From contig NZ_WHNY01000009.1 of NCBI RefSeq assembly GCF_013141695.1, positions 85,907 through 149,906 of the forward strand: a stretch of 64,000 nucleotides of DNA. Reading direction: 5' to 3'. The DNA is from Paenibacillus plantarum (lineage in GTDB: Bacteria > Bacillota > Bacilli > Paenibacillales > NBRC-103111). Shown piece after piece: positions 18,441 to 27,540 of the stretch. The number at the start of each line of letters is the position of its first letter. Position 1 is the stretch's first letter. Both the position numbers and the translations under genes were made by a program. The notes under the pieces were generated by a model, which saw only the letters and a program-made list of their open reading frames with translations, was not told where the DNA came from and did not search any database.

Positions 18441-18841
18441 AACGGCTGAAAAGGCAAGTCACATCATTGTACAAGCTGAATAACTCTATAAATAATACGT
18501 AGATTGACTCATAAAGAATGTATGGAGAACTGAGTTCATGCCTGAATAGGGCTTTGAACCATCCGCTAAACGTAATCAGTCTCCACACCTTGGATAACGA
18601 TGGAATATTTAGTAGAGTCATGGGATGGTAAACTTCCAGGTATTCGTGGAATATGCGTGCAGTAGAGTGAATTTTAGGGGAATGGATTTTACAGCTCCTC
18701 TATTCCCGTACCCTTAAAACTTAAGGGTTTTATCCATGGACTTTGTTTTCTAGTCGTTATTTTTAAGGAGATGAAATCCTTCGAATGAGTGAGAATACGT
18801 TAGTTAAACCAATAAAACAGGGGGACGTTCCTGTTTGGTAA
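18441..18841. other. Intergenic DNA between two dead insertion sequences
   Basis: No coding sense, promoter or terminator stands out in these 400 bases. It is probably leftover IS flank. Confidence 0.3.
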
Positions 18842-20121
18842 TATCCCCTTTAAGTAGTCACTCAGAAAAAACCTTATGGTACCATAAGGAGATGAGTGCA
18901 ACTTGGAGGGGATTTTTTATGGCTAAAAAAGGTCAAACATTTAATCAGTATACAGAGGTATTTAAGTTAGCTGCCGTTCAGGAATATTTGAAGGGATCAG
19001 CCAGCTATAAAATGGTAGCTGAAAAGTTAGACATTAGAAACTGTACGCAATTAAAGGTATGGGTGAAGAAATGGCTAAACGGAGAGGTTTTTGACGTAAG
19101 ATCAGTGAAGACAATCACACCTCTTACAGGACGCCACGTAAGACCTTTAGTACGGTAGAAGAACGGGATTATCTGAAAGCGCAGGTGAATTAATTAAAAA
19201 AGCGGTATCCAAATCTATTAAAGGAGAAGCACTCAGTCAGCGAGATAACTATGAAATAGTCGAGGAGTTACGACTTTTGCACGGCATTACACGTTTGCTA
19301 GCTATTGCAGGGATACCTGGAGCTAGCTATTACAAATGGCGAACCACACAGCCTCAACGTGCCACTAAGCGCGACTTTAATCATGGATTGAAGAGCACAT
19401 GATGGCTATCCATTTTGCACATCCCTACTAGGGTTATAAGCGTATGGTGACTGAGTTAGGAGAGATCGGTCACCTTGTCATTCACAAGAAAGCATGGCTG
19501 CTGATGGAGGATCTAGATATCCAGTCTGTTATTTGTAGGAAGAGAAAAGTGTCCAACTACACTCCCTCCGTTGTGTATCCGAATCGCTTAAAACGTAAAT
19601 TCCATGCCACTGCACCACAGCAGAAAATGGTCACGGATATTACCTATATTTCCGATCGAACGAACTTTCATTATCTTTCCGTTATTCAAGATTTATTAAC
19701 AACGAGATTGTCGCTTGGCAATTATCTGCAAGAAATGATGTGCAGCTCGTGCTAGACACCAAACAGTGGACAAGAAAAAGAGACATAGCGGAAGCTGTGC
19801 TCCATTCGGATCAAGGCTTCCAATATACGTCTCAGGCGTACAACACACGATTAGAAGCATTCGGCGTTAAAGGCAGCCACTCTCGCAAAGCGACCTGCCT
19901 AGATAACGCATGCATCGAATCCTTTTTCCCGCATCTCAAGTCAGAGAAGTTGTATCTCCAACAGTGTAAATCAGGAAGTGAAATACATCAAGCCGTGGAA
20001 GATTATATTTACTTTTATAACTACCAACGGTTTTAGGGATAAACTGAAAAAGCGCGCGCCGATTGAGTATCGGTGCGCACTAGCAGCATAGCTTTTTTCA
20101 TCTGTCTACTTGACAGGGGTA
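18842..20121 (+). mobile_element. Degenerate IS3-family element with recognisable inverted repeats
   Basis: Imperfect terminal inverted repeats frame the element: TATCCCCTTTAAGTAGTCA at 18842-18860 and, on the other strand, TACCCCTGTCAAGTAGACA at 20121-20103. The size of about 1.28 kb is usual for IS3. Inside, OrfA begins at ATG 18919 (AKKGQTFNQYTEVFKLAAV, a helix-turn-helix) and breaks after about 80 codons. OrfB is split over several frames, with KMVTDITYISD near 19630, then VLHSDQGFQYTSQAYNT and CLDNACIESFFPHLKSE around 19800-19945, which hold the last Asp and Glu of the DDE triad. Many stops show it is dead. Confidence 0.8.
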
Positions 20122-20149
20122 TGACCAGTTAAGGCTAAGATATGGCCTT

Positions 20150-20285
20150 TGTTAAAAAGGAGCGCTTCTGTATGATCGGTTTGTGCACGAGTTAGTAACC
20201 CATCAAACAGAGGCGCTCTTCTATGAAGTTTATACCAAATTATACTAACCTGAAAACATTACGTCCTGCTACACTAACATCATGT
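20150..20285 (+). other. IS-end hairpin plus truncated transposase start
   Basis: GAGCGCTTCTGT at 20160 and ACAGAGGCGCTC at 20206 form an imperfect inverted repeat. It is followed by an ATG at 20223 opening KFIPNYTNLKTLRPATL, which reads like the first residues of a DDE transposase and then runs into the 3' end of the BtrH-like gene. It looks like the 5' end of an otherwise deleted IS. Confidence 0.3.
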
Positions 20286-21279
20286 CTTTAGTTTCGAGTA
20301 TTTTTATTAAGTTAGTAAACAAGATTTCATCATGATATTTCATCACATTAACTCCATTGATAATTTTGTTAATTTCATCATAATTTTTTGAAAAATAACT
20401 TTTTAGAAGCATATTTCGAAATATCAAAGTAGTTTTTACTGATTCTTCGCTATGTTGATTAATTGAGATATATTCAGCAACGGATATAATTCTAGCTTCT
20501 AGTAAATATTTCAACCTTAAATTCATTAATCTTTTATGTTCATACATGAAATGAATTGACCTATGATCAATATGGATTTTGCATTCTTTTATCAAATTCA
20601 GATGTTCTATTATCTTATCATAAATGCTAATCCCATAAATATATTTATTGTAGCTAGAATAGTTAAGATCTACATATGAGTTTAAATAATCTTTCATTGA
20701 AGTAATAATATTATTTAATTTTAAGGGGCAGGTAGCCTTTTCATTAAGTGATATTAACAACACGTAATCTCTAAAGTTATTAGAGATATTATAATCAAAT
20801 GAGTGAGAGATCTCATCGTAAGGAATCTTTTTAGTGTCGAACTTTCCAGAGTAAAACTCTGTTAAGTACATCTCTTTACTTGTATTATCGTATCCAGATA
20901 CAAGTCCCATATGATAATTATCTTTTGTTTGATCTCTCTTAAAAGTACCGATGTATCTTTGATTTAATGATAAATAACAGTATTGTCCGTCTTCAATACA
21001 ATATTCTAAATACTCTAAAATATCTGAAAAACGATTTTTTATGAAACTTTTAGATATTCTTTGCCAGTTAATAAGTGGACAATCAAAAAAACAATTCTTC
21101 CAGAAATAGAAATTCACAACAAAATTATGATCGATTAACTTGGGACACTGTATCTGAATAAAATTATTAAAAGTCCATTTTATACTCCCAGTATTGTTAC
21201 CTGATAGAATTGAAAGAAGATATGTAGTATCAGGATATGTTTTTACTATAGGATTGTTTAAAAACAAAGTTTTTCCCAT
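20269..21279 (-). CDS. BtrH-like protein B, 336 residues, Cys lost
   Basis: It matches protein A in length and in the middle motif: CYLSLNQRYIGTFKRD, then NYHMGLVSGYDN with His123 six residues before the Gly-Tyr-Asp turn, then MYLTEFYSGKFDTKKIPYDEI. The helical C-terminal half has the family feature IYDKIIEHLN followed by MYEHKRLMNLRL. The N-terminal Cys expected near residue 22 is replaced (TTYLLSILSGN). It may therefore not use a Cys nucleophile, or may be a structural or carrier-binding member. It stands alone between IS wrecks and has an AT-rich promoter region upstream. Its start ATG is preceded only by a weak GGGGG-type site. Confidence 0.55.
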   Translation of the reverse strand: MGKTLFLNNPIVKTYPDTTYLLSILSGNNTGSIKWTFNNFIQIQCPKLIDHNFVVNFYFWKNCFFDCPLINWQRISKSFIKNRFSDILEYLEYCIEDGQYCYLSLNQRYIGTFKRDQTKDNYHMGLVSGYDNTSKEMYLTEFYSGKFDTKKIPYDEISHSFDYNISNNFRDYVLLISLNEKATCPLKLNNIITSMKDYLNSYVDLNYSSYNKYIYGISIYDKIIEHLNLIKECKIHIDHRSIHFMYEHKRLMNLRLKYLLEARIISVAEYISINQHSEESVKTTLIFRNMLLKSYFSKNYDEINKIINGVNVMKYHDEILFTNLIKILETKDMMLV

Positions 21280-21973
21280 GAACTGGACCCCCGGAAATAA
21301 ATCAAAAAAGGATAAGTATTTTATATATTACAAGCACACATAATCAAATTAAACATCTTGGTTCTGGTTAATTCTACAATTTACTACCTACTAAACTTTT
21401 ACTGTCGTTTAAAATATTTGTTTTGACTTACTGTTTTTAATGAATTGTGAATATTAACACAATTTAATCATATTTCAAATTTCCACTTTTTACAATATTA
21501 AATATTTTTATCGAAATATGTGCTAGTTGACATATGTATTCTTCGATCGAAAATATTGTAGGAGTGATTATTCTTGCGGATACTTACTCACTAAACAATT
21601 AGTTTAATTAAAAAGGTTCTTCACCGAAGCCCCGGCTCAGAGTTGATTTTCCCTATTATTATGACCTCAGAAGCAAGCTTGTTACTGTATAAGAATTCGA
21701 TCATAGAATGTGTATTTGAGGCAGTAAAGCAACTTCTAGTTGTCGACGATCCATTTTACAATCGAGATCATCCAATACTGAGAAACTGTATATTTAGTAG
21801 TTTTCTTTAGAATTAGATATTTTCTTTTGTATATCTACATCATAATATTAAGATATTGCTTGAATAGTATGTTGAGCAAGCAATTATCCTAGAAGGATAT
21901 TTTTAATACTACTTGGTAACTTTTTGAATTTACTAATAGAAAAAAATCAATTTAAAAGACCATAATAAAACCT
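21280..21973. other. AT-rich region without a recognisable gene
   Basis: The first 250 bases are very AT-rich and should hold the promoter of the minus-strand gene B. A plus-strand stretch near 21590-21790 has scraps of coding sense but nothing that can be named. Confidence 0.35.
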
Positions 21974-22117
21974 ATGTTTAAAAAAGTATGTGCGATTAAT
22001 GAGGTTATATCTTTTGATGAGGGTTTCTGTGATGCAGGGACTTGTAATTCCTTATTCATCGAGGCAATAAATCTTAATGCTTTGCCGATGAAGCTACTGT
22101 TAATTAACATAATATAG
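21974..22117 (+). pseudogene. Possible N-terminal scrap of a BtrH-like gene
   Basis: An ATG opens a 47-codon frame. Its segment TCNSLFIEAINLNALPMKLL can be laid over SCLDYLLCSYINAHKIPYQL of BtrH-like protein A with one gap, keeping the Cys, the Ile-Asn, the Pro and the Leu run. It ends at a stop with no continuation of the family. The match is short and by eye, so this is a tentative call. Confidence 0.25.
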
Positions 22118-22219
22118 CTTTAGCTTCATGTGGTTTTAAAGTAACTCAACTAATCGTATTAAAATGAAAAAAGGATGTCCGAGCTTACTTTATTTAGGAG
22201 CAATGTATAACATTAATTT

Positions 22220-22800
22220 TGACGGTCTATACTGTTAAGTTAACTGGCTTGAGACAGTGACTTAGGGCCAGCTTCGATATAGGTTTATTTGGTTTTCAGA
22301 ATATGGTAACTGATGACTGACTGATATTTTTCGAGCCATGGCAATGCACGTTTTCTTCTTGCCTCAACTTGAAGCGATTTTCAAAAGCTTTGTTGAAAGT
22401 CCTTTGTTTACAGAGCGATTGCCCATACCGCTTCACCTAATGCAACATTTGTGTGTGTATTGCCCTTTATACTCTTTATACTTTTTTAATATCACTTTCA
22501 TGGTTACCAGGTGCAACGTTTGAGCATGATGATAGATGGTCTGCGAATGGAAATTGATTCATGTCTACACTCATCTCGGCAATGAGCACCGCAACAGTCG
22601 CTACGCTGACACCAGGATGGTTTGTTGCAGTTCTTTCTCCATTCGGTTAGGCTCAAATGATCATGATCTTCACTTCCAAGCCAGCTATCAATTTCTCTAA
22701 GATTCCAATATGCTCTCAGTAGTCAACGGATCAGCTTTATTTGTAGTGGAGTCATCGTAGGGAGTCGGCAACTTGAGTTTTCACGTTTTCATCAACATCG
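22220..22800 (-). pseudogene. IS110-family transposase remnant, minus strand
   Basis: Read on the minus strand, pieces fit an IS110 C-terminus: LEKLIAGLEVKI, then GVSVATVAVLIAEMSVDMNQ, FADHLSSCSNVAPGNHES, a broken middle, ALGEAVWAIA, and TYIELGPKSLSQA near 22260. Frameshifts are frequent. Its left part lies directly in front of the glycosyltransferase gene, so an IS insertion may once have separated that operon from its original promoter. Confidence 0.6.
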
Positions 22801-22887
22801 TTGCAGCCACATTTGCCTGCGCAACCAGACGCTCAAGCTAATGAAAAAATCGTGGGATTATTTCAAATGATTAATGGGAGAATATAT

Positions 22888-24312
22888 ATGAACCTACTAG
22901 ATCAAAAAATAAATAACTTGAAAATGTATCGCAATTATTTAAAAAATAGAAAAACATTACTAATAGTTGTACATGACAAATATATTGAAATTACATTTCA
23001 AATTCTAACAAATTTATGTAAAGGACGTATCTTAATATTAGAGGTTTATAATTGTAAAGAAGTATATGAATATTATAAAAGAAGTACAACTATTCACTTC
23101 GTTAATAGCTCCAGTTCTGTAAGTAAGCTTAGTGAATTGATAATAACTAAAAAATACGAAAACAGTGATATGATTGATGATAATTATAATTATAGATTCG
23201 CTTTCTTAGTTGATGCAAGCGAAGGTTATCAACGCTTTTCATACTTAATTGGTCAAGAATTGCCTAAGGATTATGAATGTAGCGATTATGCATATATTGG
23301 AAATTCAAAAAAAGAATATCTTATTTTTGGGAAAAATAAAAGAAATATCCATAGTAAAAAGGTTGCAATTTTGACTGGCATGATTGGTGGTTATGGTGAT
23401 ATTATTTGCAGCTTACCAATTTTACAATATTTTATTGATTCGATCGAATATCCTGTGGATGTCTTATGTTCCACGCAGAGTGTATACGATATTTATTCCA
23501 ATTTTATTCACAGAGCGGAATGTAAGCTTATTGAAATTAATGATAGTATTTTTGATTTTCTAGATTTGAGATATAACAAGCAGGGGCAATATATATATTA
23601 TTACAGCTACTATTATTTATTTTCTATAAATAATAGTTTTACTCAAAATAATATTCATTTTGCTGAATTAATTCATTATACCTATAATTTAGATAAGAGC
23701 ATTAATGATATATTAAGTAGCTATAAATTAGCACCAAATCATAATACTGATAAGAAATATCTAACAAATTTAGTTGATAGTTTAAAAAAAGAATACAGGT
23801 ATGTTATTTCTATTCAATTTTTTACAAGTACTGAAATTTTTAAAAACTGGCCTGAAGCATATGCTTTAAGATTTATTGAATTATGCAAAGCAAATGGAAT
23901 AGCAATAATAAATGTAGCGCCTTGCATGTATAAATATGAAAATATTATTGACATATCGTTAAATACCTTTTACGACATATATCATGTTATATCAAAAGTT
24001 GATTTACACGTAGGTATTGATAGTTCTTTTGGACATATGGCGGCAATGTCGATGACTAAAAGTTTAACTATTTGGTGTGGGCATGGTCCATTGTGGTATC
24101 CAGTTAATGATGGAGTTTTTCAATTAAGTTATAGAGCTTTGCGGTTGAATTATTCCGTATATGATGAAGGCGAAAACAAAGAAAAAATAACTCCTGAAAT
24201 TATTTATTCAATAATGTGTAATATACTGGATGAAAAAATTGAATTGAAAAATGATTTTATAAGTTACGACGACTCTGTTAATGGAGTTAATTGTTATATT
24301 ACTACTAATTAA
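22888..24312 (+). CDS. GT9-like (heptosyltransferase-type) glycosyltransferase, 474 residues
   Basis: ATG 22888 is chosen because GGGAG lies eight bases before it. An upstream extension to 22801 would run into IS110 debris. After an unusual N-terminal domain of about 150 residues, the glycosyltransferase family 9 pattern begins with VAILTGMIGGYGDIICSLPI and continues with YVISIQFFTSTEIFKNWP. The nucleotide-sugar part follows, VDLHVGIDSSFGHMAAMSM then LTIWCGHGPLWYP. GT9 enzymes use ADP-heptose. The two genes that follow would make just such a donor, so the three form a logical operon. The acceptor could be a cell-surface glycan, a protein or a natural product; Gram-positive bacteria lack lipopolysaccharide. 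The N-terminal extension is not recognised. Confidence 0.7.
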   Translation: MNLLDQKINNLKMYRNYLKNRKTLLIVVHDKYIEITFQILTNLCKGRILILEVYNCKEVYEYYKRSTTIHFVNSSSSVSKLSELIITKKYENSDMIDDNYNYRFAFLVDASEGYQRFSYLIGQELPKDYECSDYAYIGNSKKEYLIFGKNKRNIHSKKVAILTGMIGGYGDIICSLPILQYFIDSIEYPVDVLCSTQSVYDIYSNFIHRAECKLIEINDSIFDFLDLRYNKQGQYIYYYSYYYLFSINNSFTQNNIHFAELIHYTYNLDKSINDILSSYKLAPNHNTDKKYLTNLVDSLKKEYRYVISIQFFTSTEIFKNWPEAYALRFIELCKANGIAIINVAPCMYKYENIIDISLNTFYDIYHVISKVDLHVGIDSSFGHMAAMSMTKSLTIWCGHGPLWYPVNDGVFQLSYRALRLNYSVYDEGENKEKITPEIIYSIMCNILDEKIELKNDFISYDDSVNGVNCYITTN

Positions 24313-24328
24313 CTCTGTGAGGGGAAGT

Positions 24329-25372
24329 GTGGTTGCTGTGAATAATTCATACGATAAAAAAAATATAAAAATATTGGTCATAGGGGATTATTGTCTTGAT
24401 AAGTATTACTATATAGATGCTGAGTTGGATCAGGTAGCCGATTATGCAATAAAACCATCATATTTCGCAACTAATCAGTCACAATATCCCGGCGGAGCAG
24501 GCAATGTGACAAAAAATTTAGTATCACTAGGTGCGGATGTTTATTGTTTTGGCATAATAGGTAATGATGGAGCAGCTTTTGAATTAAAGAATAGCCTAAC
24601 CGTTGTAGGCGCGAATGTAGATAATTTATTCGCTTTCGAGAATTGTTGGACTAATATTTATTTACGCCCTATTAGAATGTCTAATTTAACTAGAGACACT
24701 ATGAACGAAATAGTATGTATAAACAAATATACAATAAATCAAAATATGACTAAATTAATTATTGATAAGCTTAAAGAAATAGCACCTCAGATGGATGCCA
24801 TAGTAGTAGTAGAACAATTTAATAAAGAAGAGGTAAGTGTACTTAATAGTGCTGTAAAACAGGTATTAATAAATATTTCTAAAATATATAACGACAAAAT
24901 ATTTTTTGTTGATTCGAGAAATTTCATTGATAAATATGAAAATATGCATATTAAATGTAACCAGTTTGAATTTGCTCAATTAATTAATAAGAAAAATTTT
25001 CCATTATCTAAAACAAAGGAATTACTTAAAAATGGGGTAAAGTTAGGTATAAAAAACAAGGCTTTTTATCTAACTACAGGTGAAAATGGGATGATTGTAT
25101 TTGATAATTTAGGAAATAGTTTTAATATCCCAGCGATAAGCACTATAGATGATGTGGATACTTGTGGGGCAGGCGATTCTGCTACTGCCGGTATAGTTAT
25201 GGCTCTTTGTTTAGGTTACGATAAATTGCAGGCATCTTTAATAGGAAATATTGTTGCATCTATTACAATTAAACAAATCGGAGTTACAGGTGAAGCTACG
25301 TTTGATGAGGTATTCAGTTTATATGATGAAAAAATGAAGCAGGTGGGCTATGCAAAAGATACATATGCTTAG
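24329..25372 (+). CDS. PfkB-family sugar kinase (HldE1-like)
   Basis: This ribokinase-type kinase of about 347 residues starts best at GTG 24329, with GAGGGGAAG five bases upstream. Features are an N-terminal ILVIGDYCLDKYYY, the substrate loop QYPGGAGNVTKNLVSLGAD, and near the C-terminus VDTCGAGDSATAG with the anion hole and catalytic Asp. The order D-x-x-L-D...PGGAGNV...GAGD matches the kinase half of HldE/RfaE, which phosphorylates heptose 7-phosphate at C1. In many Gram-negatives the two halves are fused; here the second half is a separate gene that overlaps this one by 23 bases. No isomerase (GmhA) or phosphatase (GmhB) gene is nearby, so those steps must come from elsewhere. Confidence 0.75.
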   Translation: MVAVNNSYDKKNIKILVIGDYCLDKYYYIDAELDQVADYAIKPSYFATNQSQYPGGAGNVTKNLVSLGADVYCFGIIGNDGAAFELKNSLTVVGANVDNLFAFENCWTNIYLRPIRMSNLTRDTMNEIVCINKYTINQNMTKLIIDKLKEIAPQMDAIVVVEQFNKEEVSVLNSAVKQVLINISKIYNDKIFFVDSRNFIDKYENMHIKCNQFEFAQLINKKNFPLSKTKELLKNGVKLGIKNKAFYLTTGENGMIVFDNLGNSFNIPAISTIDDVDTCGAGDSATAGIVMALCLGYDKLQASLIGNIVASITIKQIGVTGEATFDEVFSLYDEKMKQVGYAKDTYA

Positions 25373-25814
25373 CGAAATTAAAAAAGAGCTTTGTAGTTCA
25401 GAGGATAGTAGTCGTAGAGTAGTTGCATGTTGTGGTTGTTTCGACATATTTCATATAGGACATTTGGAATATTTAAGAGGTGCAAAAGAATTGGGTGATG
25501 TGCTTGTTGTTGGAGTTAATTCTGATGAATCCTATAGTAGGTTAAAAAAGTCTAACCCAATATTTTGTGTTAAAGATAGAATGTCTATTCTGGAAGCAAT
25601 GATATATGTTGACTACGTCTTTTCATTTGATGAAGATACATTCAACTTTTCTTTAAAACATTTGGTGCCTACAATATTCGCTGTAGGGGTCGATAAGAGA
25701 AATTTAATTATGTGTGAAGAGGAAGTCTGTAAAAATTTGAATATTAATTTTACTTATATTGGCGAAAGTAAGCGTTCATCCTCTTCCGTTATCAAAGAAA
25801 TATATAAGGACTGA
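25350..25814 (+). CDS. HldE2-like nucleotidyltransferase
   Basis: This 154-residue cytidylyltransferase-fold enzyme has the HxGH signature in GCFDIFHIGHLEYLRGAKEL and VVGVNSDESYSRLKKS, then the C-terminal ESKRSSSSVIKEI, matching the conserved S-S-S-x-I-I of RfaE2/HldE C-terminal domains. It should attach AMP to a sugar 1-phosphate, giving an ADP-sugar. The gene overlaps the kinase by 23 bases, so the two are translationally coupled. The length equals that of free-standing HldE2 proteins. Regulation is shared with the upstream glycosyltransferase. Confidence 0.75.
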   Translation: MQKIHMLSEIKKELCSSEDSSRRVVACCGCFDIFHIGHLEYLRGAKELGDVLVVGVNSDESYSRLKKSNPIFCVKDRMSILEAMIYVDYVFSFDEDTFNFSLKHLVPTIFAVGVDKRNLIMCEEEVCKNLNINFTYIGESKRSSSSVIKEIYKD

Positions 25815-26009
25815 TATAATATAGAAATCACAAAAAATATTAAAAATCGTGGCATTATGATAAAAAATAAACTGCAATGGCGTTTTTCTAAACTACTTTT
25901 GTGATTTTGCAACCATTTATAGAGGTATTGCACTTAGAATAAAAAGTGGACGTCTCTTAGTGTTGTAGATGTAATAATAATCTTAAATATGACTAAGCGG
26001 TGTCTGTCC

Positions 26010-26250
26010 ATGAGCGATTCAAGGCAACGATATAATCAAACTTTTAAACATGAAGCTGTAAAGTATGTGCAAGAGCAAACGAAATCTTTAGAGCATATTG
26101 CGGAAGAGTTAAACATTAGTCCTGGTTCCCTTCGAAACTGGTTGGGGGAAAAACCGGGAGTTTAATCATGAACCTGTGAACAAAGTGGAAACTCTCCGCG
26201 AACAGTCGCAGCTTATTGACGACCAGAAACGGGAAATCGTTCTAAAAAAG
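26010..26250 (+). pseudogene. IS3-family OrfA remnant
   Basis: ATG 26010 opens a helix-turn-helix protein (SRQRYNQTFKHEAVKYVQEQ, then HIAEELNISPGSLRNWLGE) that stops at 26163. In another frame FNHEPVNKVETLREQSQLI continues the usual OrfA coiled coil. OrfB is missing. The frame appears to be replaced after 26250 by other DNA ending in a terminator. Confidence 0.7.
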
Positions 26251-26275
26251 CGTAAGCCTTATGTGGCTGTTGACA

Positions 26276-26310
26276 AAAAGGGTTGAGGATGTTGTCCTCA
26301 ACCCTTTTTT
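26276..26310 (+). terminator. Intrinsic terminator used as intron target
   Basis: A perfect 14-bp stem (26276-26289 with 26295-26308) has a TGTTG loop and a T run. The group II intron begins directly after the T run, the known insertion habit of group IIC introns. Confidence 0.85.
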
Positions 26311-26724
26311 GTATGTACGCCCAGCATGGGCGTCATCTCTAGGGTGAAAGTCCCGAACGGGGGCTGGCGAACGCCTACCGTTAGCCAAGAGCAAGGGTGT
26401 CCATTGTGAGATGGAATCTGAAGGAAGCTGGAGGCAAATGCACGAGCCAAGGTACACGAACTGGGTTAGAGGCAGGGTTAGTCGGATGAGTCACCATAGC
26501 ATGACGAAATCCGAAGTCGCCAAAGGCTAACTTTGTAAACCCCAGTGGTTGCGGGCAGAAAGATGACGTTCTTATCTGGGGAGGCCTGTGGAAAAAAATG
26601 CGAAGTAACTTCGTAACCGCAACTGAGAAGTTGCGCTGAATCCGCAGGAGTCAGCAGAAGTCATAGTACGTAAGTTGTTGCAACAGCTTGCGGAAGGACT
26701 GAACCGAAAGGAGAGAGGAAAACG

Positions 26725-27540
26725 ATGCGTTCGTATGAAGAGCAAAGACAGCAGAAAATCTCGCAAGAGAGCTCACGGCAAAGAGAAGCGGTGAAGCCGT
26801 TAGGGTATGTCGGAGTGCCGAGTTCTTCGTCGGCACAAGTCGTCCCTTCCCCTCGCGAAGATCATGACGACCTACTGGAGCGAATGCTCGAAGGGGACAA
26901 CCTTCGGCTTGCCTACAAGCGAGTGGTACAAAACGGAGGAGCACCTGGTGTGGACAATATAACGGTAGCCGAGCTACAAGCTTATTTGAAAACACACTGG
27001 GAATTGGTTAGATCCGAACTCTTCGTGGGAACTTACAAACCGTCGCCAGTCAAACGGGTGGAAATCCCCAAACCCGGAGGCGGTGTGCGGCTACTCGGTA
27101 TTCCGACCGTAATGGATCGCTTCCTCCAGCAGGCACTTCTACAAGTGATGAATCCCGTCTTCGACGCACATTTCTCGTGGTACAGCTACGGTTTTCGTCA
27201 AGGGAAACGAGCGCACGACGCGGTGAAGCAAGCACAGCGCTACATCCAAAACGGCTTAAGATGGGTCGTAGATATGGATTTGGCCAAGTTCTTTGACCGA
27301 GTAAACCACGACATGCTCATGGCAAGAATAGCGCGAAAAGTAGCAGATAAGCGTGTACTGCTATTAATACGAGCTTACTTAAACGCTGGAGTTATGGCAA
27401 ATGGTGCACTAGAGAGAACGCAAGAAGGCACACCTCAAGGTGGTCCATTGAGTCCACTCCTAGCGAACATACTATTGGATGATCTGGACAAAGAACTGAC
27501 CAAACGAGGATTGCGATTCGTTCGTTATGCGGACGATTGT
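26725..27540 (+). pseudogene. Intron A reverse transcriptase/maturase, 5' part
   Basis: ATG 26725 follows GGAGAGAGG. Reverse-transcriptase blocks appear in order: GGAPGVDNITV, PVKRVEIPKPGGGVRLLGIP, VVDMDLAKFFDRVNHD with the first catalytic Asp, GTPQGGPLSPLLANILLDDL, and FVRYADDC with the catalytic Asp pair. The frame breaks exactly after YADDC because intron B is inserted there; the rest of the protein resumes at 29394. Joining the parts gives YADDCNIFVASLRAGQRVME with no lost codon. Confidence 0.85.

Noticed and set aside
22338..22523. A 61-codon plus-strand frame
   Set aside because: The opposite strand reads as IS110 transposase remnants here, so the plus-strand frame is a shadow.
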